A stretch of 64,000 bases of DNA. Origin: Mameliella sp. MMSF_3455 (GTDB lineage Bacteria; Pseudomonadota; Alphaproteobacteria; Rhodobacterales; Rhodobacteraceae). The stretch lies in contig NZ_JASHJL010000023.1 in assembly GCF_030733205.1 (NCBI RefSeq), forward strand, positions 1-64,000, given 5' to 3'. The translations under genes were made by a program, and so were the position numbers. Each line of letters begins with the position of its first letter. The first letter of the stretch is position 1. Below are positions 8,190 through 19,689 of the stretch, piece after piece. The notes under the pieces are model-generated. The model worked only from the letters and a program-made list of their open reading frames with translations. It was not told the origin of the DNA and did no database searches.

Positions 8190-9265
8190 ATGGCCAAGAT
8201 CACGCTCGACAATCTCGCGCATTCCTACCTGCCGAACCCGGCCAGCGAGGACGATTACGCGCTCAAGGAACTGAACCATGACTGGGAGGACGGGGCCGCC
8301 TATGCGCTGCTGGGGTCCTCCGGATGTGGGAAATCCACGCTGCTCAACATCATCTCGGGGTTGCTGCATCCCAGCCAGGGCCGCATCCTGTTCGACGGGC
8401 AGGACGTGACCCAGGCGCCGACGGCGGAACGCAATATTGCGCAGGTGTTCCAGTTCCCGGTCGTCTACGACACGATGACCGTGCACGACAACCTGGCCTT
8501 TCCGCTGCGCAACCGGGGCCGGGACGAGGTCTATGTGGCCGAGCGCGTGCAGGAAATCGCCCGCATGATCGGCATGGAGGACATGCTGCGGAAAAAGGCG
8601 CGCGGCCTGACGGCGGATGCCAAGCAGAAGATTTCGCTGGGCCGTGGCATGGTGCGCAAGGATGTGAACGCCCTGCTGTTCGACGAGCCGCTGACCGTCA
8701 TCGACCCGCACATGAAGTGGGAGCTGCGCACCCAGCTGAAAAAGTTGCACCACGATTTCGGTCATACGATGATCTACGTCACCCACGACCAGACAGAGGC
8801 GCTGACCTTCGCGGACAAGGTGGTGGTGATGTACGATGGCCGCGTCGTGCAGATCGGTACGCCCGAAGAGCTGTTCGAGCGGCCCGAGCATACCTTCGTC
8901 GGCTATTTCATCGGCTCGCCGGGCATGAACGTCATCCCGGCCAAGGTTGATGGCAACAAGGCCTATATCAACGGATCTTTCGTGCAGCTGGCCCAGGGCT
9001 ACAAGCCGCTGGACGGCAAGGTCGAGATCGGCGTGCGGCCCGAGTTCGCCCGCCTGAGCCAGTCCGAAGGCCTGCCCGTCAAGGTGCGCCGTGTCGAGGA
9101 TGTCGGCCGGCACAAGATCATCCGGGCCGAGTTCTTCGGCAATGACATCAACATCATCGCGGGCGAGGACGTTCACGTCAGCGCCGACATGAACCGCGTC
9201 ACCTTCGATGCGGCTCACGTCAACGTCTACGCCGATGACTGGCGCGTGCAGGGGGAGGCCGCGTA

Positions 9266-9266
<1 letters not shown>
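8190..9266 (+). CDS. glpT: Glycerol ABC transporter ATP-binding protein GlpT
   Basis: The second ATPase, 358 residues. Walker A GSSGCGKST, Walker B LLFDEP and the switch histidine in YVTHDQTEA are normal, but the signature position reads LTADAKQKI instead of LSGGQ and the D-loop reads TVID. It therefore complements GlpS, which has the signature but no switch histidine. It starts 11 bases after glpS and its stop overlaps glpP as TAATG. Not to be confused with the E. coli GlpT antiporter. Role is known from the rhizobial system. Confidence 0.9.
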
Positions 9267-10135
<869 letters not shown>

Positions 10136-10138
10136 GAC

Positions 10139-10990
<852 letters not shown>

Positions 10991-11012
10991 CGCGGGAAAG
11001 GGAGGAAAAACA

Positions 11013-11285
11013 ATGGACTGGATGGCATGGACCTGGCCGACCGCGATCTTCTTCATGGTCATCGCCACGCTGCTGATCACCTTCACGATCCTCGCGATCA
11101 AGTTCCCGGAAACGCCCCGCATGGGCATTCTGCGGATCGAGACGACGCGCGGTGATCGGCTTTTCATCACTCTTCTCGGCTCGGCCTTCATCAACTTGGC
11201 CTGGCTTGGACTGGTCGGCGCGAACCAACCTTACGCGCTGATTGTCTGCCTGATCTACGCCGCGGCGGTCTTCCGTTGGGTGTAG
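11013..11285 (+). CDS. glpU: Small membrane protein GlpU (DUF2160)
   Basis: A 90-residue protein with about three hydrophobic segments (near 8-28, 49-70 and 72-89), matching the DUF2160 protein found between glpQ and glpV in alphaproteobacterial glycerol operons. GGGAGG nine bases before the ATG supports the start. Its exact role is unknown; position suggests an accessory subunit of the importer. Confidence 0.85.
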   Translation: MDWMAWTWPTAIFFMVIATLLITFTILAIKFPETPRMGILRIETTRGDRLFITLLGSAFINLAWLGLVGANQPYALIVCLIYAAAVFRWV

Positions 11286-11297
11286 CGACGGGCGCGG

Positions 11298-11322
11298 GGC
11301 CGGGACCAGAGGAGACCCGGCC
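11298..11322 (+). terminator. Hairpin between glpU and glpV
   Basis: GGCCGGG (11298-11304) pairs perfectly with CCCGGCC (11316-11322) across an 11-base loop. No run of T follows at once, so it is more likely an RNA-stability or partial-termination element that helps set the high level of the binding-protein gene glpV. Confidence 0.45.
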
Positions 11323-11373
11323 GCGATTTGCTTGTTCCTCAGTTAATGGTTCAAAATGGGAGGATACCAACAA

Positions 11374-13086
11374 ATGAACCTCAACCTAAAGACAACCACG
11401 GCAGCGCTGCTGATCCTCGCGGGTCCGGCCTTTGCCGACATGGACGCCGCGCGCGCGTTCCTGGACAGCGAGATCGGCGATCTCTCTGCCCTGCCGCGCG
11501 ACGCCCAGGAAGCGGAGATGCAATGGTTCATCGACGCCGCCGAGCCCTTCGCGGGCATGGAAATCAAGGTCGTCTCCGAGACCATCACCACGCATGAATA
11601 TGAAGCGCAGGTGCTGGCCCCGGCCTTTACCGCGATCACCGGCATCAAGGTCACCCATGACCTGATCGGCGAGGGCGACGTCGTCGAGAAACTGCAGACG
11701 CAGATGCAGTCGGGCCAGAACATCTACGACGGCTACATCAACGACTCGGACCTGATCGGCACCCACTGGCGCTATCAGCAGGTGCGCAACCTCACCGACT
11801 GGATGGCCGGCGAAGGCGCCGACGTGACCTCGCCGACGCTGGACCTTGATGATTTCATCGGCCTCAGCTTTACCACCGGGCCGGATGGCAAGGTCTACCA
11901 GTTGCCGACCCAGCAGTTCGCGAACCTTTACTGGTTCCGCTATGACTGGTTCAACGATCCCAAGAACCAGGAGGACTTCAAGGCGGCCTACGGCTACGAC
12001 CTTGGCGTTCCGGTCAACTGGTCGGCCTACGAGGACATCGCCGAGTTCTTTACCGGTCGCGACCTGTCGCACATGGGTGTCGATGGCGAAGTCTTCGGCA
12101 ACATGGACTACGGCAAGAAGGACCCGTCGCTTGGCTGGCGCTACACCGACGCGTGGATGTCGATGGCCGGCATGGGAGACGTGGGTGAGCCCAACGGCCT
12201 GCCGGTCGACGAATGGGGCATTCGCGTCAACGACCAGAGCCAGCCTGTCGGCTCCTGCGTTGCACGTGGCGGCGCCACCAACGCGCCCGCGGCGGTCTAT
12301 GCCGTGACCAAGGCGATCGAGTGGCTGGAGAAATACACGCCGCCCGCCGCCGCTGGCATGACCTTCTCCGAGGCCGGCCCGATCCCGGCGCAGGGCAACA
12401 TCGCCCAGCAGATGTTCTGGTACACCGCCTTCACCGCCGACACGGTCAAGCCGGGTTTGCCGGTGATGAACGAGGACGGCACGCCCAAGTGGCGCATGGC
12501 CCCCTCGCCGCATGGCGTCTACTGGAAAGAAGGCCAGAAGGTCGGCTATCAGGACGCGGGTTCCTGGACGCTGATGAAGTCGACCCCGGTCGACCGTGCC
12601 AAGGCGGCCTGGCTCTATGCCCAGTTCGTCACCTCCAAGACCGTGGACGTGAAGAAAAGCCATGTCGGCCTGACCTTCATCCGCGAATCCACCGTGCAGC
12701 ACGACAGCTTTACCGATCGTGCCGACAAGCTGGGCGGCCTGGTCGAGTTCTACCGCTCGCCCGCACGCGTGGCATGGTCGCCGACCGGCACCAACGTACC
12801 TGACTACCCCAAGCTGGCACAGCTGTGGTGGCAGAACATCGGTGACGCCATGTCCGGCGCCAAGACCCCGCAAGAGGCGCTGGACGCGCTCTGTGCGGAC
12901 CAGGAACGCGTGATGGAACGCCTAGAGCGTGCCGGCATCCAGGGCGACATCGGTCCCAAGCTGAACGACGAGCGTGACGCCGAATACTGGTTCGACCAGC
13001 CCGGCGCGCCCTATGCCAAGCTCGACGACGAAGACGAAGAGCCCAAGACCGTCAGCTACGATGAGCTGATCAAGTCCTGGCAATAA
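11374..13086 (+). CDS. glpV: Glycerol-binding periplasmic protein GlpV
   Basis: A 570-residue extracellular solute-binding protein, long for the class but typical of GlpV. The ATG at 11374 is preferred over one 18 bases upstream because GGGAGG at 11358-11363 is correctly spaced for it. A signal peptide ends near residue 21 (GPAFA before DMDAARAF). It captures glycerol in the periplasm for GlpPQ-GlpST. A strong terminator follows at 13099. Confidence 0.9.
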   Translation: MNLNLKTTTAALLILAGPAFADMDAARAFLDSEIGDLSALPRDAQEAEMQWFIDAAEPFAGMEIKVVSETITTHEYEAQVLAPAFTAITGIKVTHDLIGEGDVVEKLQTQMQSGQNIYDGYINDSDLIGTHWRYQQVRNLTDWMAGEGADVTSPTLDLDDFIGLSFTTGPDGKVYQLPTQQFANLYWFRYDWFNDPKNQEDFKAAYGYDLGVPVNWSAYEDIAEFFTGRDLSHMGVDGEVFGNMDYGKKDPSLGWRYTDAWMSMAGMGDVGEPNGLPVDEWGIRVNDQSQPVGSCVARGGATNAPAAVYAVTKAIEWLEKYTPPAAAGMTFSEAGPIPAQGNIAQQMFWYTAFTADTVKPGLPVMNEDGTPKWRMAPSPHGVYWKEGQKVGYQDAGSWTLMKSTPVDRAKAAWLYAQFVTSKTVDVKKSHVGLTFIRESTVQHDSFTDRADKLGGLVEFYRSPARVAWSPTGTNVPDYPKLAQLWWQNIGDAMSGAKTPQEALDALCADQERVMERLERAGIQGDIGPKLNDERDAEYWFDQPGAPYAKLDDEDEEPKTVSYDELIKSWQ

Positions 13087-13098
13087 GCCTTCCTCCCA

Positions 13099-13136
13099 GG
13101 TCGGGGCCCTTCGGGGCCTCGACCACCTCTTGTTTT
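13099..13136 (+). terminator. Terminator or attenuator between glpV and glpK
   Basis: GGTCGGGGCCC (13099-13109) and GGGCCTCGACC (13114-13124) form an 11-bp stem with one G-T pair around a TTCG tetraloop, then a T-rich tail ends in TTTT at 13136. This looks like an intrinsic terminator. As glpK follows in the same direction with no obvious strong promoter, it probably reduces rather than stops transcription into glpK. Confidence 0.7.
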
Positions 13137-13194
13137 CCCCCCATACTCGGCGCTGCGACAGCGCAACCTGAAATCGCTTTGAGGAGAGGCGGTC

Positions 13195-14697
13195 ATGACC
13201 CATATCCTGGCCATCGATCAGGGCACGACGTCCACCCGCGCCATCGTCTTCGACCCTTCCATGTCTATTGTCGCCACGGCGCAGGAGGAATTCCCCCAGC
13301 ACTACCCGGCCTCGGGCTGGGTGGAACATGATCCGGCGGATCTCTGGGCGACGACTGCCGCCACGTGCCGTGCCGCGATCGAAAAGGCGGGCGGGCCGGG
13401 GATCGCCGCCATCGGTATCACCAACCAGCGCGAAACCACGTTGGTCTGGGACCGCAAGACGGGCAAACCGATCCACAATGCGATTGTCTGGCAGGACCGG
13501 CGCACCGCCGACCTGTGCCGCACGCTGAAGGATGAGGGGTTCGAAGACGTGGTGACAGACCGCACGGGCCTCTTGCTCGATCCCTATTTCAGCGGGACGA
13601 AACTGGCCTGGCTGCTGGACAACGTGGACGGCGCCCGCGCACGCGCCGAGGCCGGAGAGCTTGTTTTTGGCACAGTCGACACATGGCTGGTCTGGAACCT
13701 GACCGGGGGCGCGGTGCATGTCACCGACGCCACGAATGCCGCGCGCACCATGCTTTATGACATCCGCAAGGGCGGCTGGTCACGAACGATCTGCGACCGG
13801 CTGAACATCCCCATGTCGATGCTGCCAGAGGTCCGCGACAGCGCCGCCGATTTCGGCCAGACCCGTCCGGACCTGTTCGGTGGCCCGATCCCCATCCTGG
13901 GGATTGCCGGGGATCAGCAGGCGGCCACCGTGGGGCAGGCCTGTTTTGCTCCGGGTATGCTGAAGTCGACCTATGGCACCGGCTGTTTTGCTCTGATCAA
14001 TACCGGCGATACGCCGGTCCGCTCGCAAAACCGCCTTCTGACCACCATCGCCTATCAATTGGACGGCAAGCCGACCTACGCCCTCGAAGGCTCGATCTTC
14101 ATTGCCGGTGCGGTGGTGCAGTGGCTGCGCGACGGGCTGAAGATCATCCGCGAGGCGAAGGAAACCCAGCCGTTGGCCGAAGGTGCCGATGACGCCCAGA
14201 ACGTGGTTCTGGTGCCCGCCTTTACCGGGCTGGGTGCGCCCTACTGGAACGCCGAATGCCGCGGCGCGGTTTTTGGTCTGACCCGCAATTCAGGCCCGGC
14301 AGAACTGGCCCGTGCCGCGCTGGAAAGCGTCGGCTACCAGACCCGCGACCTGCTGGCCGCCATGCAGGCGGACATGGGCGGGGTCAGCGATGCGGTGCTG
14401 CGCGAGACGTCAGATGCAACCCTTCGGGTTGACGGCGGCATGAGCGCCTCGGACTTTGCGATGCAGTTCCTGTCGGACATCATCGGCGCGCGGGTCGACC
14501 GGCCCGAGGTGCTGGAAACGACCGCATTGGGCGCGGCCTGGCTGGCCGGTCAGCGTGCCGGGATCTACCCCGAGCAGGCTAAATTCGCAGCAGGCTGGGC
14601 GTTGGACAAAAGCTTTGCCCCGGCGATGGATGAGGCGATGCGCCAGGAAAAATACGCGGCTTGGCAGCGCGCGGTCGACGCGACGATGCGCTTTTGA
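13195..14697 (+). CDS. glpK: Glycerol kinase GlpK
   Basis: A 500-residue FGGY-family kinase that converts imported glycerol to sn-glycerol-3-phosphate with ATP. The N-terminal phosphate loop [13 protein letters not shown], the segment GITNQRETT and the C-terminal [15 protein letters not shown] are all typical, and length matches glycerol kinases. GAGGAG precedes the ATG. It is the last gene of the glycerol operon and is separated from glpV by a terminator-like hairpin. Confidence 0.95.
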   Translation: MTHILAIDQGTTSTRAIVFDPSMSIVATAQEEFPQHYPASGWVEHDPADLWATTAATCRAAIEKAGGPGIAAIGITNQRETTLVWDRKTGKPIHNAIVWQDRRTADLCRTLKDEGFEDVVTDRTGLLLDPYFSGTKLAWLLDNVDGARARAEAGELVFGTVDTWLVWNLTGGAVHVTDATNAARTMLYDIRKGGWSRTICDRLNIPMSMLPEVRDSAADFGQTRPDLFGGPIPILGIAGDQQAATVGQACFAPGMLKSTYGTGCFALINTGDTPVRSQNRLLTTIAYQLDGKPTYALEGSIFIAGAVVQWLRDGLKIIREAKETQPLAEGADDAQNVVLVPAFTGLGAPYWNAECRGAVFGLTRNSGPAELARAALESVGYQTRDLLAAMQADMGGVSDAVLRETSDATLRVDGGMSASDFAMQFLSDIIGARVDRPEVLETTALGAAWLAGQRAGIYPEQAKFAAGWALDKSFAPAMDEAMRQEKYAAWQRAVDATMRF

Positions 14698-14707
14698 GAC
14701 CGGCGAG

Positions 14708-14738
14708 AGCGGGGCTGTCCTATCAGCCCCGCTACGTT
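14708..14738 (+). terminator. Terminator after glpK
   Basis: AGCGGGGCTG (14708-14717) pairs perfectly with CAGCCCCGCT (14724-14733) across a six-base loop. The tail ACGTTCTT is only moderately T-rich. It sits between converging glpK and a minus-strand SnoaL-like gene and may serve both. Confidence 0.6.
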
Positions 14739-14755
14739 CTTGGGTGAAGGCGGGC

Positions 14756-15940
14756 TCAAGCCTCGCCGTCGTCCAAGACAGCGCTGTCGCGGTCGGCCAT
14801 CTGGGCCAGCTTGATTTGCATCAGCACCGACATTTCATCGTAATTCGTCCATTCATCGACGATGCGGCCGTTTTTGATGTGGAAATGGCTCATGCCCATG
14901 ATCTGCACCCGCTTGCCGGTGGGCGCGCCCAGTTCCTCCATCACGCCCCAGCCCTGATGGTGCCCCTCGATCAGCCAGCGCACGGCGACCTTGGTGCCGC
15001 CTTCCTCGCAGGGGACTGAACAAATGTGCTGCGGCATGTAAAAGCCGTCGGGCACAGTGGCATAGAGGCCGACCGTCTGGTGCGTGACCGCGCCGTGCCC
15101 GTAAAGTTCTTTCATTAGCGGGCCGTGGTACTGGACCGTGGGTGCGTAGACCTCGCGGATCTTGCCGAACATGCGCTTGTTGTGGATCTCGTGCAGCCAC
15201 TCTAGGACCTCGCGTTCGAGGTCCGTATTGGCGATCTCGGTATCGGGGGCGGTCTCGGGCGGGTACTGGCCGATCAGGCGGCGGTTTTCGCCCATGTCGA
15301 CCGCCAGCAGGCCCTTTTCGAAATAGGGGCGGGCCAGGTTCTCGGCATAAGCCTGGGCGTCCAGCCCGATCTGTTTCACCTGCGCCATGCTGTCGACCAC
15401 CAGCCATTCGCGGTAGATCATGTTCTCGTAGATCATGCAGTCGGCGATGGTGCGCGCGACAAAGGTCCGGCCCGTGGGCTTGCCATAGATGCCCGGCTGG
15501 GTGTGCCGCCCGGTGCCGGTGACGAGATGCGAAGTGTAGAAACCGTCGTCCTCGTTGCCGTTCCAGATCACCTGGGTGGCCATGCCGCGGCGTTCCGGCA
15601 GCATGAACATCCGCTTGATCGTGTCATGCACGACGTCCTCGCGGTTATAGATCGTGCCGGTGGCATGATAGACGACGCAGTTGTGCGTGTAGTGGGTATA
15701 GATCAGCCCCACATCGCGTTCGTCCCAGATGCGATGCGTGCAGCGGACGATGTAATCCACGATGTCGGTATAGATCGGATCGAACCCCCGCATCGGCTGC
15801 GCGCGGGCGCGGTCTTCGGGGACGAGATCGACAAAGTCGCGCCGCTCGACCTGCAGCACGGATGCCGGGGTGGTCTTTCCCGGGGGCGTGTCCTCGCCCC
15901 CGGGGGCCGTTTGGCTTGCTGGCTGGTCCTTCGTGGCCAT
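14756..15940 (-). CDS. Tandem SnoaL-like protein A of the LacI-controlled island
   Basis: A 394-residue protein made of two NTF2/SnoaL-like modules, each with the hallmark His-Gly-PTG segment (THSxxGxxGxPTG-like, here GKPTGRT and GAPTGKR). It has no signal peptide, so it is cytoplasmic. I chose the ATG at 15940, with AGGA about eight bases upstream; an ATG at 15994 is less likely because it lies inside a LacI-type operator. Related to the two tandem SnoaL-like proteins at 25230 and 26249. SnoaL-fold proteins include cyclases, isomerases and hydrolases; the reaction here is unknown. It is alone on the minus strand, with its own operator. Confidence 0.75.
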   Translation of the reverse strand: MATKDQPASQTAPGGEDTPPGKTTPASVLQVERRDFVDLVPEDRARAQPMRGFDPIYTDIVDYIVRCTHRIWDERDVGLIYTHYTHNCVVYHATGTIYNREDVVHDTIKRMFMLPERRGMATQVIWNGNEDDGFYTSHLVTGTGRHTQPGIYGKPTGRTFVARTIADCMIYENMIYREWLVVDSMAQVKQIGLDAQAYAENLARPYFEKGLLAVDMGENRRLIGQYPPETAPDTEIANTDLEREVLEWLHEIHNKRMFGKIREVYAPTVQYHGPLMKELYGHGAVTHQTVGLYATVPDGFYMPQHICSVPCEEGGTKVAVRWLIEGHHQGWGVMEELGAPTGKRVQIMGMSHFHIKNGRIVDEWTNYDEMSVLMQIKLAQMADRDSAVLDDGEA

Positions 15941-15987
15941 TTCTTTGTCCTGACGTTGCGGTTTCACTTGCGCGGAATGAAGCACGA

Positions 15988-16004
15988 CATGCATACGATT
16001 GCAA
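15988..16004 (-). promoter_or_regulatory. LacI-type operator, site 1
   Basis: Read on the minus strand this is TTGCAATCGTATGCATG, 48-64 bases before the start of SnoaL-like gene A. It matches the sites at 17133 and 33732 in 15 of 17 positions and has the central CG step typical of LacI-family operators. Confidence 0.7.
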
Positions 16005-16012
16005 GCTTCGTG

Positions 16013-17089
16013 TCACTCCAGCCCGGCGCCGCGTCGGAAATGACTCTGCATGCGGTCGAGGACGTCCACGCCCATCTGCATCAGCAGGTCCAGGATATCG
16101 AGCGGCACCCAGTTTTCGCGAATCAGGCCCTGGTGGTGCAGGTAGAAATCCATCACCCGCATCATCACCGGGCGCCCCGTGGCCGCGAGGCCCAGGAAAT
16201 CCGGCCCGTCGTGCGTGGCAAAAACACTGGGCCAACCGCCGGTCACCGAGTAGGGGCCGTCACCCACGCGGATATAGTGGCCGCCCTTGTGCTGTGCCTT
16301 CAGCTCGGCGATTTCATCCCATTGTCCACCGCCCTTGCGCCCGGGAAATGCGCGGCGGAAAGGCAACTGGTGATAGTCCACAAATCCCTGAAGACCGCGT
16401 GTCGTGCCGATGCCCGACGGCCCATACCACATCATCCTGGGGTGCCAGTGGTCCTTTTGCGGCATGGTCATCAAACCCTCGCGCCCGCGCTTCTCGAAGT
16501 CGTCGTAGGCGGCCAAAGTGCCATGCATGGCAAGGGTTTGCGCGATGCTGGATGCGCCTTCGTCCGGGTCCTGCGGGGTAAAGATCAAGCCGTCGCCGGT
16601 GATCGGCCCGGGCCACATGCCTTCTGTTCCCAGGCTCGGGGCCAGCGGCCAGAAACCGGCCTGCCGGATCACGTCCAGAACGTCCCAAAGGCAATTTGTC
16701 TGGAAGATCTTGCTGTCGCGGATCTCGTGCACCTCGCCGTAGCGCAGGTAGACGGGGCGACCGGTCGCGGGAATGGTCAGCCAGTCTTGCCGGAAGGTGC
16801 CACAGTAGTGGCCCATCATGGCGACATAGGTGCGGCCCTCGTACTCTCCTCCCATGACGATCAGGTCGCGCCGTTCGAGATCGGGCAGGGCGGTCATCAG
16901 CGGCCGCCAGAGCGAATCGGTGAGGAAGTCCAGCCCGACTCCCTCGTTCATCGGATGGGCGGCGCGGACCTCGACCTCGGGGTGGTAGAGCGCCGCGAGT
17001 CGGGCGCCCATATCTGCCTGTCCACCTTCGCAAAGTGCTGACAGGTCCTTGTGCAGGCTGAGTTTCAACGCGGTGATGTCAGTGGTCAT
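16013..17089 (-). CDS. Divergent tandem SnoaL-like protein B
   Basis: A 358-residue cytoplasmic protein with two SnoaL-like modules. The conserved segments are GHYCGTF...PATGRPV in the first half and GPDFLGLAATGRPV in the second. The ATG at 17089 has GGAGACC six bases before it. It is more distant from the other tandem SnoaL-like proteins than they are from each other. It is transcribed divergently from the ABC transporter, with a LacI-type operator 44-60 bases upstream. Function unknown. Confidence 0.72.
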   Translation of the reverse strand: MTTDITALKLSLHKDLSALCEGGQADMGARLAALYHPEVEVRAAHPMNEGVGLDFLTDSLWRPLMTALPDLERRDLIVMGGEYEGRTYVAMMGHYCGTFRQDWLTIPATGRPVYLRYGEVHEIRDSKIFQTNCLWDVLDVIRQAGFWPLAPSLGTEGMWPGPITGDGLIFTPQDPDEGASSIAQTLAMHGTLAAYDDFEKRGREGLMTMPQKDHWHPRMMWYGPSGIGTTRGLQGFVDYHQLPFRRAFPGRKGGGQWDEIAELKAQHKGGHYIRVGDGPYSVTGGWPSVFATHDGPDFLGLAATGRPVMMRVMDFYLHHQGLIRENWVPLDILDLLMQMGVDVLDRMQSHFRRGAGLE

Positions 17090-17132
17090 GCTGGTCTCCA
17101 TTTGGGGGCATTCTGGCGTTTGCAGGAAAATA

Positions 17133-17149
17133 TTGCAATCGTATTCATG
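17133..17149 (+). promoter_or_regulatory. LacI-type operator, site 2
   Basis: TTGCAATCGTATTCATG lies in the 220-bp divergent region between SnoaL-like gene B and the binding-protein gene. It differs from site 1 at one base and from site 3 at two. It is close to the minus-strand gene and about 160 bases from the plus-strand start, so it could control both. Confidence 0.75.
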
Positions 17150-17309
17150 CATTGCTACGGTAAAGGAGTTCCGGGCACGGGTCCGGGGCGACGGAAGGCA
17201 AATGACCATGACAAGCGCGCCACCCCGGACAGAAAAGAGGCCGGGGTAGAAATCGGGAGGCTGTCCGGGTGGCCGGAGGGCGTGCGCAGTTCCAACGGGA
17301 GAGATCGGA

Positions 17310-18548
17310 ATGAAGTTCAATGTTAAGGCAACGGTCGCCGCGGGTGCGCTGATTGCATCGGCAGGCGGCGCCTGGGCCGACTGCGGCATCGAAAGCGGCT
17401 CGGTCCGCATTCTGTCGAACGACTTCGACGCGCTGCACGCGGTGGCCGACTGGGCCGCGAAATGCGCCAGCGACAAGGTCGAGGTGACCAAGAACCACAC
17501 CGAGGAACACAAGAACATCCAGGTGCCCGCGCTGACGACCAACCCGGCCAGCTACACCGTCGCCGTTGTCGCCACCAACTCCATCGTGCCGCTGCTCAGC
17601 GACGGTCTGATCCGGCCGCTGGACGAATACGTCGAGAAATGGGGCGGCCAGCTGCAGGACAGCCAGAAGATCGTTGTCGACGGCAAGATCATGGCGATCG
17701 CCTTCATGGCGAATGCCCAGCACATGTTCTACCGCGAGGACCTGCTGAAAGAGCACGGCATTCCCGTGCCCACAAGCTATGACGAGATGTTTGCCGCCGC
17801 CAAAAAGCTGCGCGAGGCAGGCGTGATGGAAACGCCGATTTCCTCCAACTACATGCCGGGCTGGAACATCGCGGCCGAGTTCGTGAACAACTACCTTGCC
17901 ACCGGCAACGACTTCTTCGTGCCCGGTAGCGCCGAGCTGGCGATCGACAACGAGGACGGGCTGCTCGTTCTCAACAACATGAAGAAGATGCTGGACTACA
18001 TGAGCCAGGACTGGGCCACCTTCGACAGCAACGCCCAGAAACCGATCTGGGAGGCGGGCGAGGCGGCCATTTCGATTTCCTGGGGGTCGCGCGCAGGCGC
18101 CTATATCGCCGACGACAACCCGGCGCCGGAAATCGCAGCCAATACCGCTTTTGCCGCCGCGCCCACGATCGGCGAGTACGACATCCCCTCGGCGGCGCTC
18201 TGGTGGGACGGGTTCACAATTGCCAAGAACATCTCGGACGAGGATGCCGAGGCGTCGTTCCGCGCGATGATGAACGGCCTGTCGCAGGACATGCTGGCCG
18301 CCAACATGGATGCTGCGGTCTGGCTGATCGACGGCTATGAACCGACACCCGCGGCCAGTGGCGTGATCGCCGACCTGCAGGCCGGCGCGCGCCCCTATCC
18401 GATGCTGCCCTACATGGGCCTGCTGCACACCGCGCTTGGCGACAACCTGGCAGAGTTCCTGCAGGGCAAGGAAAGCGCTGAACAGGCACTGGCCGACGTG
18501 ACCGCGGCCTATACCACCGCCGCCACCGAAGCCGGCTTCCTGAACTAG
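17310..18548 (+). CDS. Periplasmic sugar-type solute-binding protein
   Basis: A 412-residue family 1 extracellular solute-binding protein with a signal peptide ending near residue 23 (GGAWA before DCGIESG). Length and fold fit CUT1 importers that take up oligosaccharides, polyols or glycerol phosphates. It is the first gene of the plus-strand island and is followed by two permeases and an ATPase. GGGAGAG precedes the ATG. Its ligand would define the island's substrate but cannot be read from sequence. Confidence 0.88.
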   Translation: MKFNVKATVAAGALIASAGGAWADCGIESGSVRILSNDFDALHAVADWAAKCASDKVEVTKNHTEEHKNIQVPALTTNPASYTVAVVATNSIVPLLSDGLIRPLDEYVEKWGGQLQDSQKIVVDGKIMAIAFMANAQHMFYREDLLKEHGIPVPTSYDEMFAAAKKLREAGVMETPISSNYMPGWNIAAEFVNNYLATGNDFFVPGSAELAIDNEDGLLVLNNMKKMLDYMSQDWATFDSNAQKPIWEAGEAAISISWGSRAGAYIADDNPAPEIAANTAFAAAPTIGEYDIPSAALWWDGFTIAKNISDEDAEASFRAMMNGLSQDMLAANMDAAVWLIDGYEPTPAASGVIADLQAGARPYPMLPYMGLLHTALGDNLAEFLQGKESAEQALADVTAAYTTAATEAGFLN

Positions 18549-18560
18549 GGACGATCCGGC

Positions 18561-18584
18561 CGGGGTCGCCGCAGGGCGGCCCCG
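18561..18584 (+). terminator. Hairpin after the binding-protein gene
   Basis: CGGGGTCGCC (18561-18570) pairs with GGCGGCCCCG (18575-18584), ten pairs including one T-G, around a GCAG loop. No T-run follows. Such hairpins commonly protect the binding-protein message so that it exceeds the permease message. Confidence 0.5.
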
Positions 18585-18646
18585 CTCACCCCAATCAGCG
18601 GAACGGATGACCTCGCGCCTCTGTCTGGCGCGACAAGGGGAAAGTC

Positions 18647-19675
18647 ATGCCTCACAAGACGTTCATGGCCTTTATATGGCCGTCACTCCTGGCGATGGTG
18701 TTGTTCATCGCCTTGCCGATCCTGTCGGTGGGTTACCAGTCGCTTTTCATCGAGCACAAACAGATCCTGATCGAGTCCGAGACCTGCGGGCCGTTCGGCT
18801 GCAAGAACGAGGTCACCGTCGACGTCGAGGCGATGGCGGAACTGCGGGCCGAAAATCCGGCTGGACGGTTCAACGGGCTGGGGACCTACACCAACGCCAG
18901 TCATCTTGCCTTTGACGAGATCGGCGAGATCTTTGCCACCAGCGAGAATTTCGGCGAGATCCGCAACCGGATCATGAACCTGCCATTCTACAAGGCGCTG
19001 ATCTTCACGCTGGCCTATACCTTTATCGTGACCCCGCTGGTGATCATCCTGGGGTTCATCATCGCGGTGGTGGTCAATTCCATTCCCAAGATGCTCAAGG
19101 GGCCGGTGATCTTCTTCTCGCTGCTGCCCATGCTGGTGACGCCCCTGGTGGGGTCGCTGGTGCTGTTCTGGATGATCGACAGCCGCGGGATCATCGGGGC
19201 CGGGCTGCAGGCGCTGTTTGGCGATCCGACCCTGTCGCTCAAGGCTTCTCCGACGCTGACCTGGATCACGCTCTTCGTCTACGGGGTCTGGCACTCTGCG
19301 CCATTCGCCTTTGTGGTCTTCTACGCCGGTTTGCAGACCGTGCCGCAGGATACGCTGGAATCGGCGATGGTGGACGGGGCAAGCCGGTGGGAGCGGGTGC
19401 GTTTCGTGACCATCCCCTACCTGATGCCGCTGGCGACCTTCATCGCGCTGATGCAGCTGATGGACAACTTCCGCATATTCGAGCCGATCATCGGCTTCTC
19501 TGCCGCGGCCAGTGCCACCTCGCTCAGCTACCTGATCTACAACGATCTTCGCGCCGCTGAATCGCCGCTGTTCGGCTCTGCCGCGGCGACCTCGATGCTG
19601 ACCATTGTCGGCGTCGTCATCCTGCTGTTGCCGGTCCTGCGCCGCAACTGGCGCGAATTCAACCGCAAGACCTGA
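18647..19675 (+). CDS. ABC transporter permease 1 (MalF type)
   Basis: A 342-residue CUT1 permease with about six membrane helices and the EAA loop LESAMVDGASRWERVRFVTIP. Between helix 1 (about 10-33) and helix 2 (about 115) is a periplasmic loop of about 75 residues with a close cysteine pair (TCGPFGCKN), longer than in most such permeases. It forms the channel with permease 2. It starts 98 bases after the binding-protein gene, beyond the hairpin. Confidence 0.88.
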   Translation: MPHKTFMAFIWPSLLAMVLFIALPILSVGYQSLFIEHKQILIESETCGPFGCKNEVTVDVEAMAELRAENPAGRFNGLGTYTNASHLAFDEIGEIFATSENFGEIRNRIMNLPFYKALIFTLAYTFIVTPLVIILGFIIAVVVNSIPKMLKGPVIFFSLLPMLVTPLVGSLVLFWMIDSRGIIGAGLQALFGDPTLSLKASPTLTWITLFVYGVWHSAPFAFVVFYAGLQTVPQDTLESAMVDGASRWERVRFVTIPYLMPLATFIALMQLMDNFRIFEPIIGFSAAASATSLSYLIYNDLRAAESPLFGSAAATSMLTIVGVVILLLPVLRRNWREFNRKT

Positions 19676-19689
19676 GGGAGGGCCCGGTC

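Noticed and set aside
15941-15994. Start of SnoaL-like protein A at the ATG at 15994
   Set aside because: This ATG lies inside a LacI-type operator and lacks a ribosome site; the ATG at 15940 has one.
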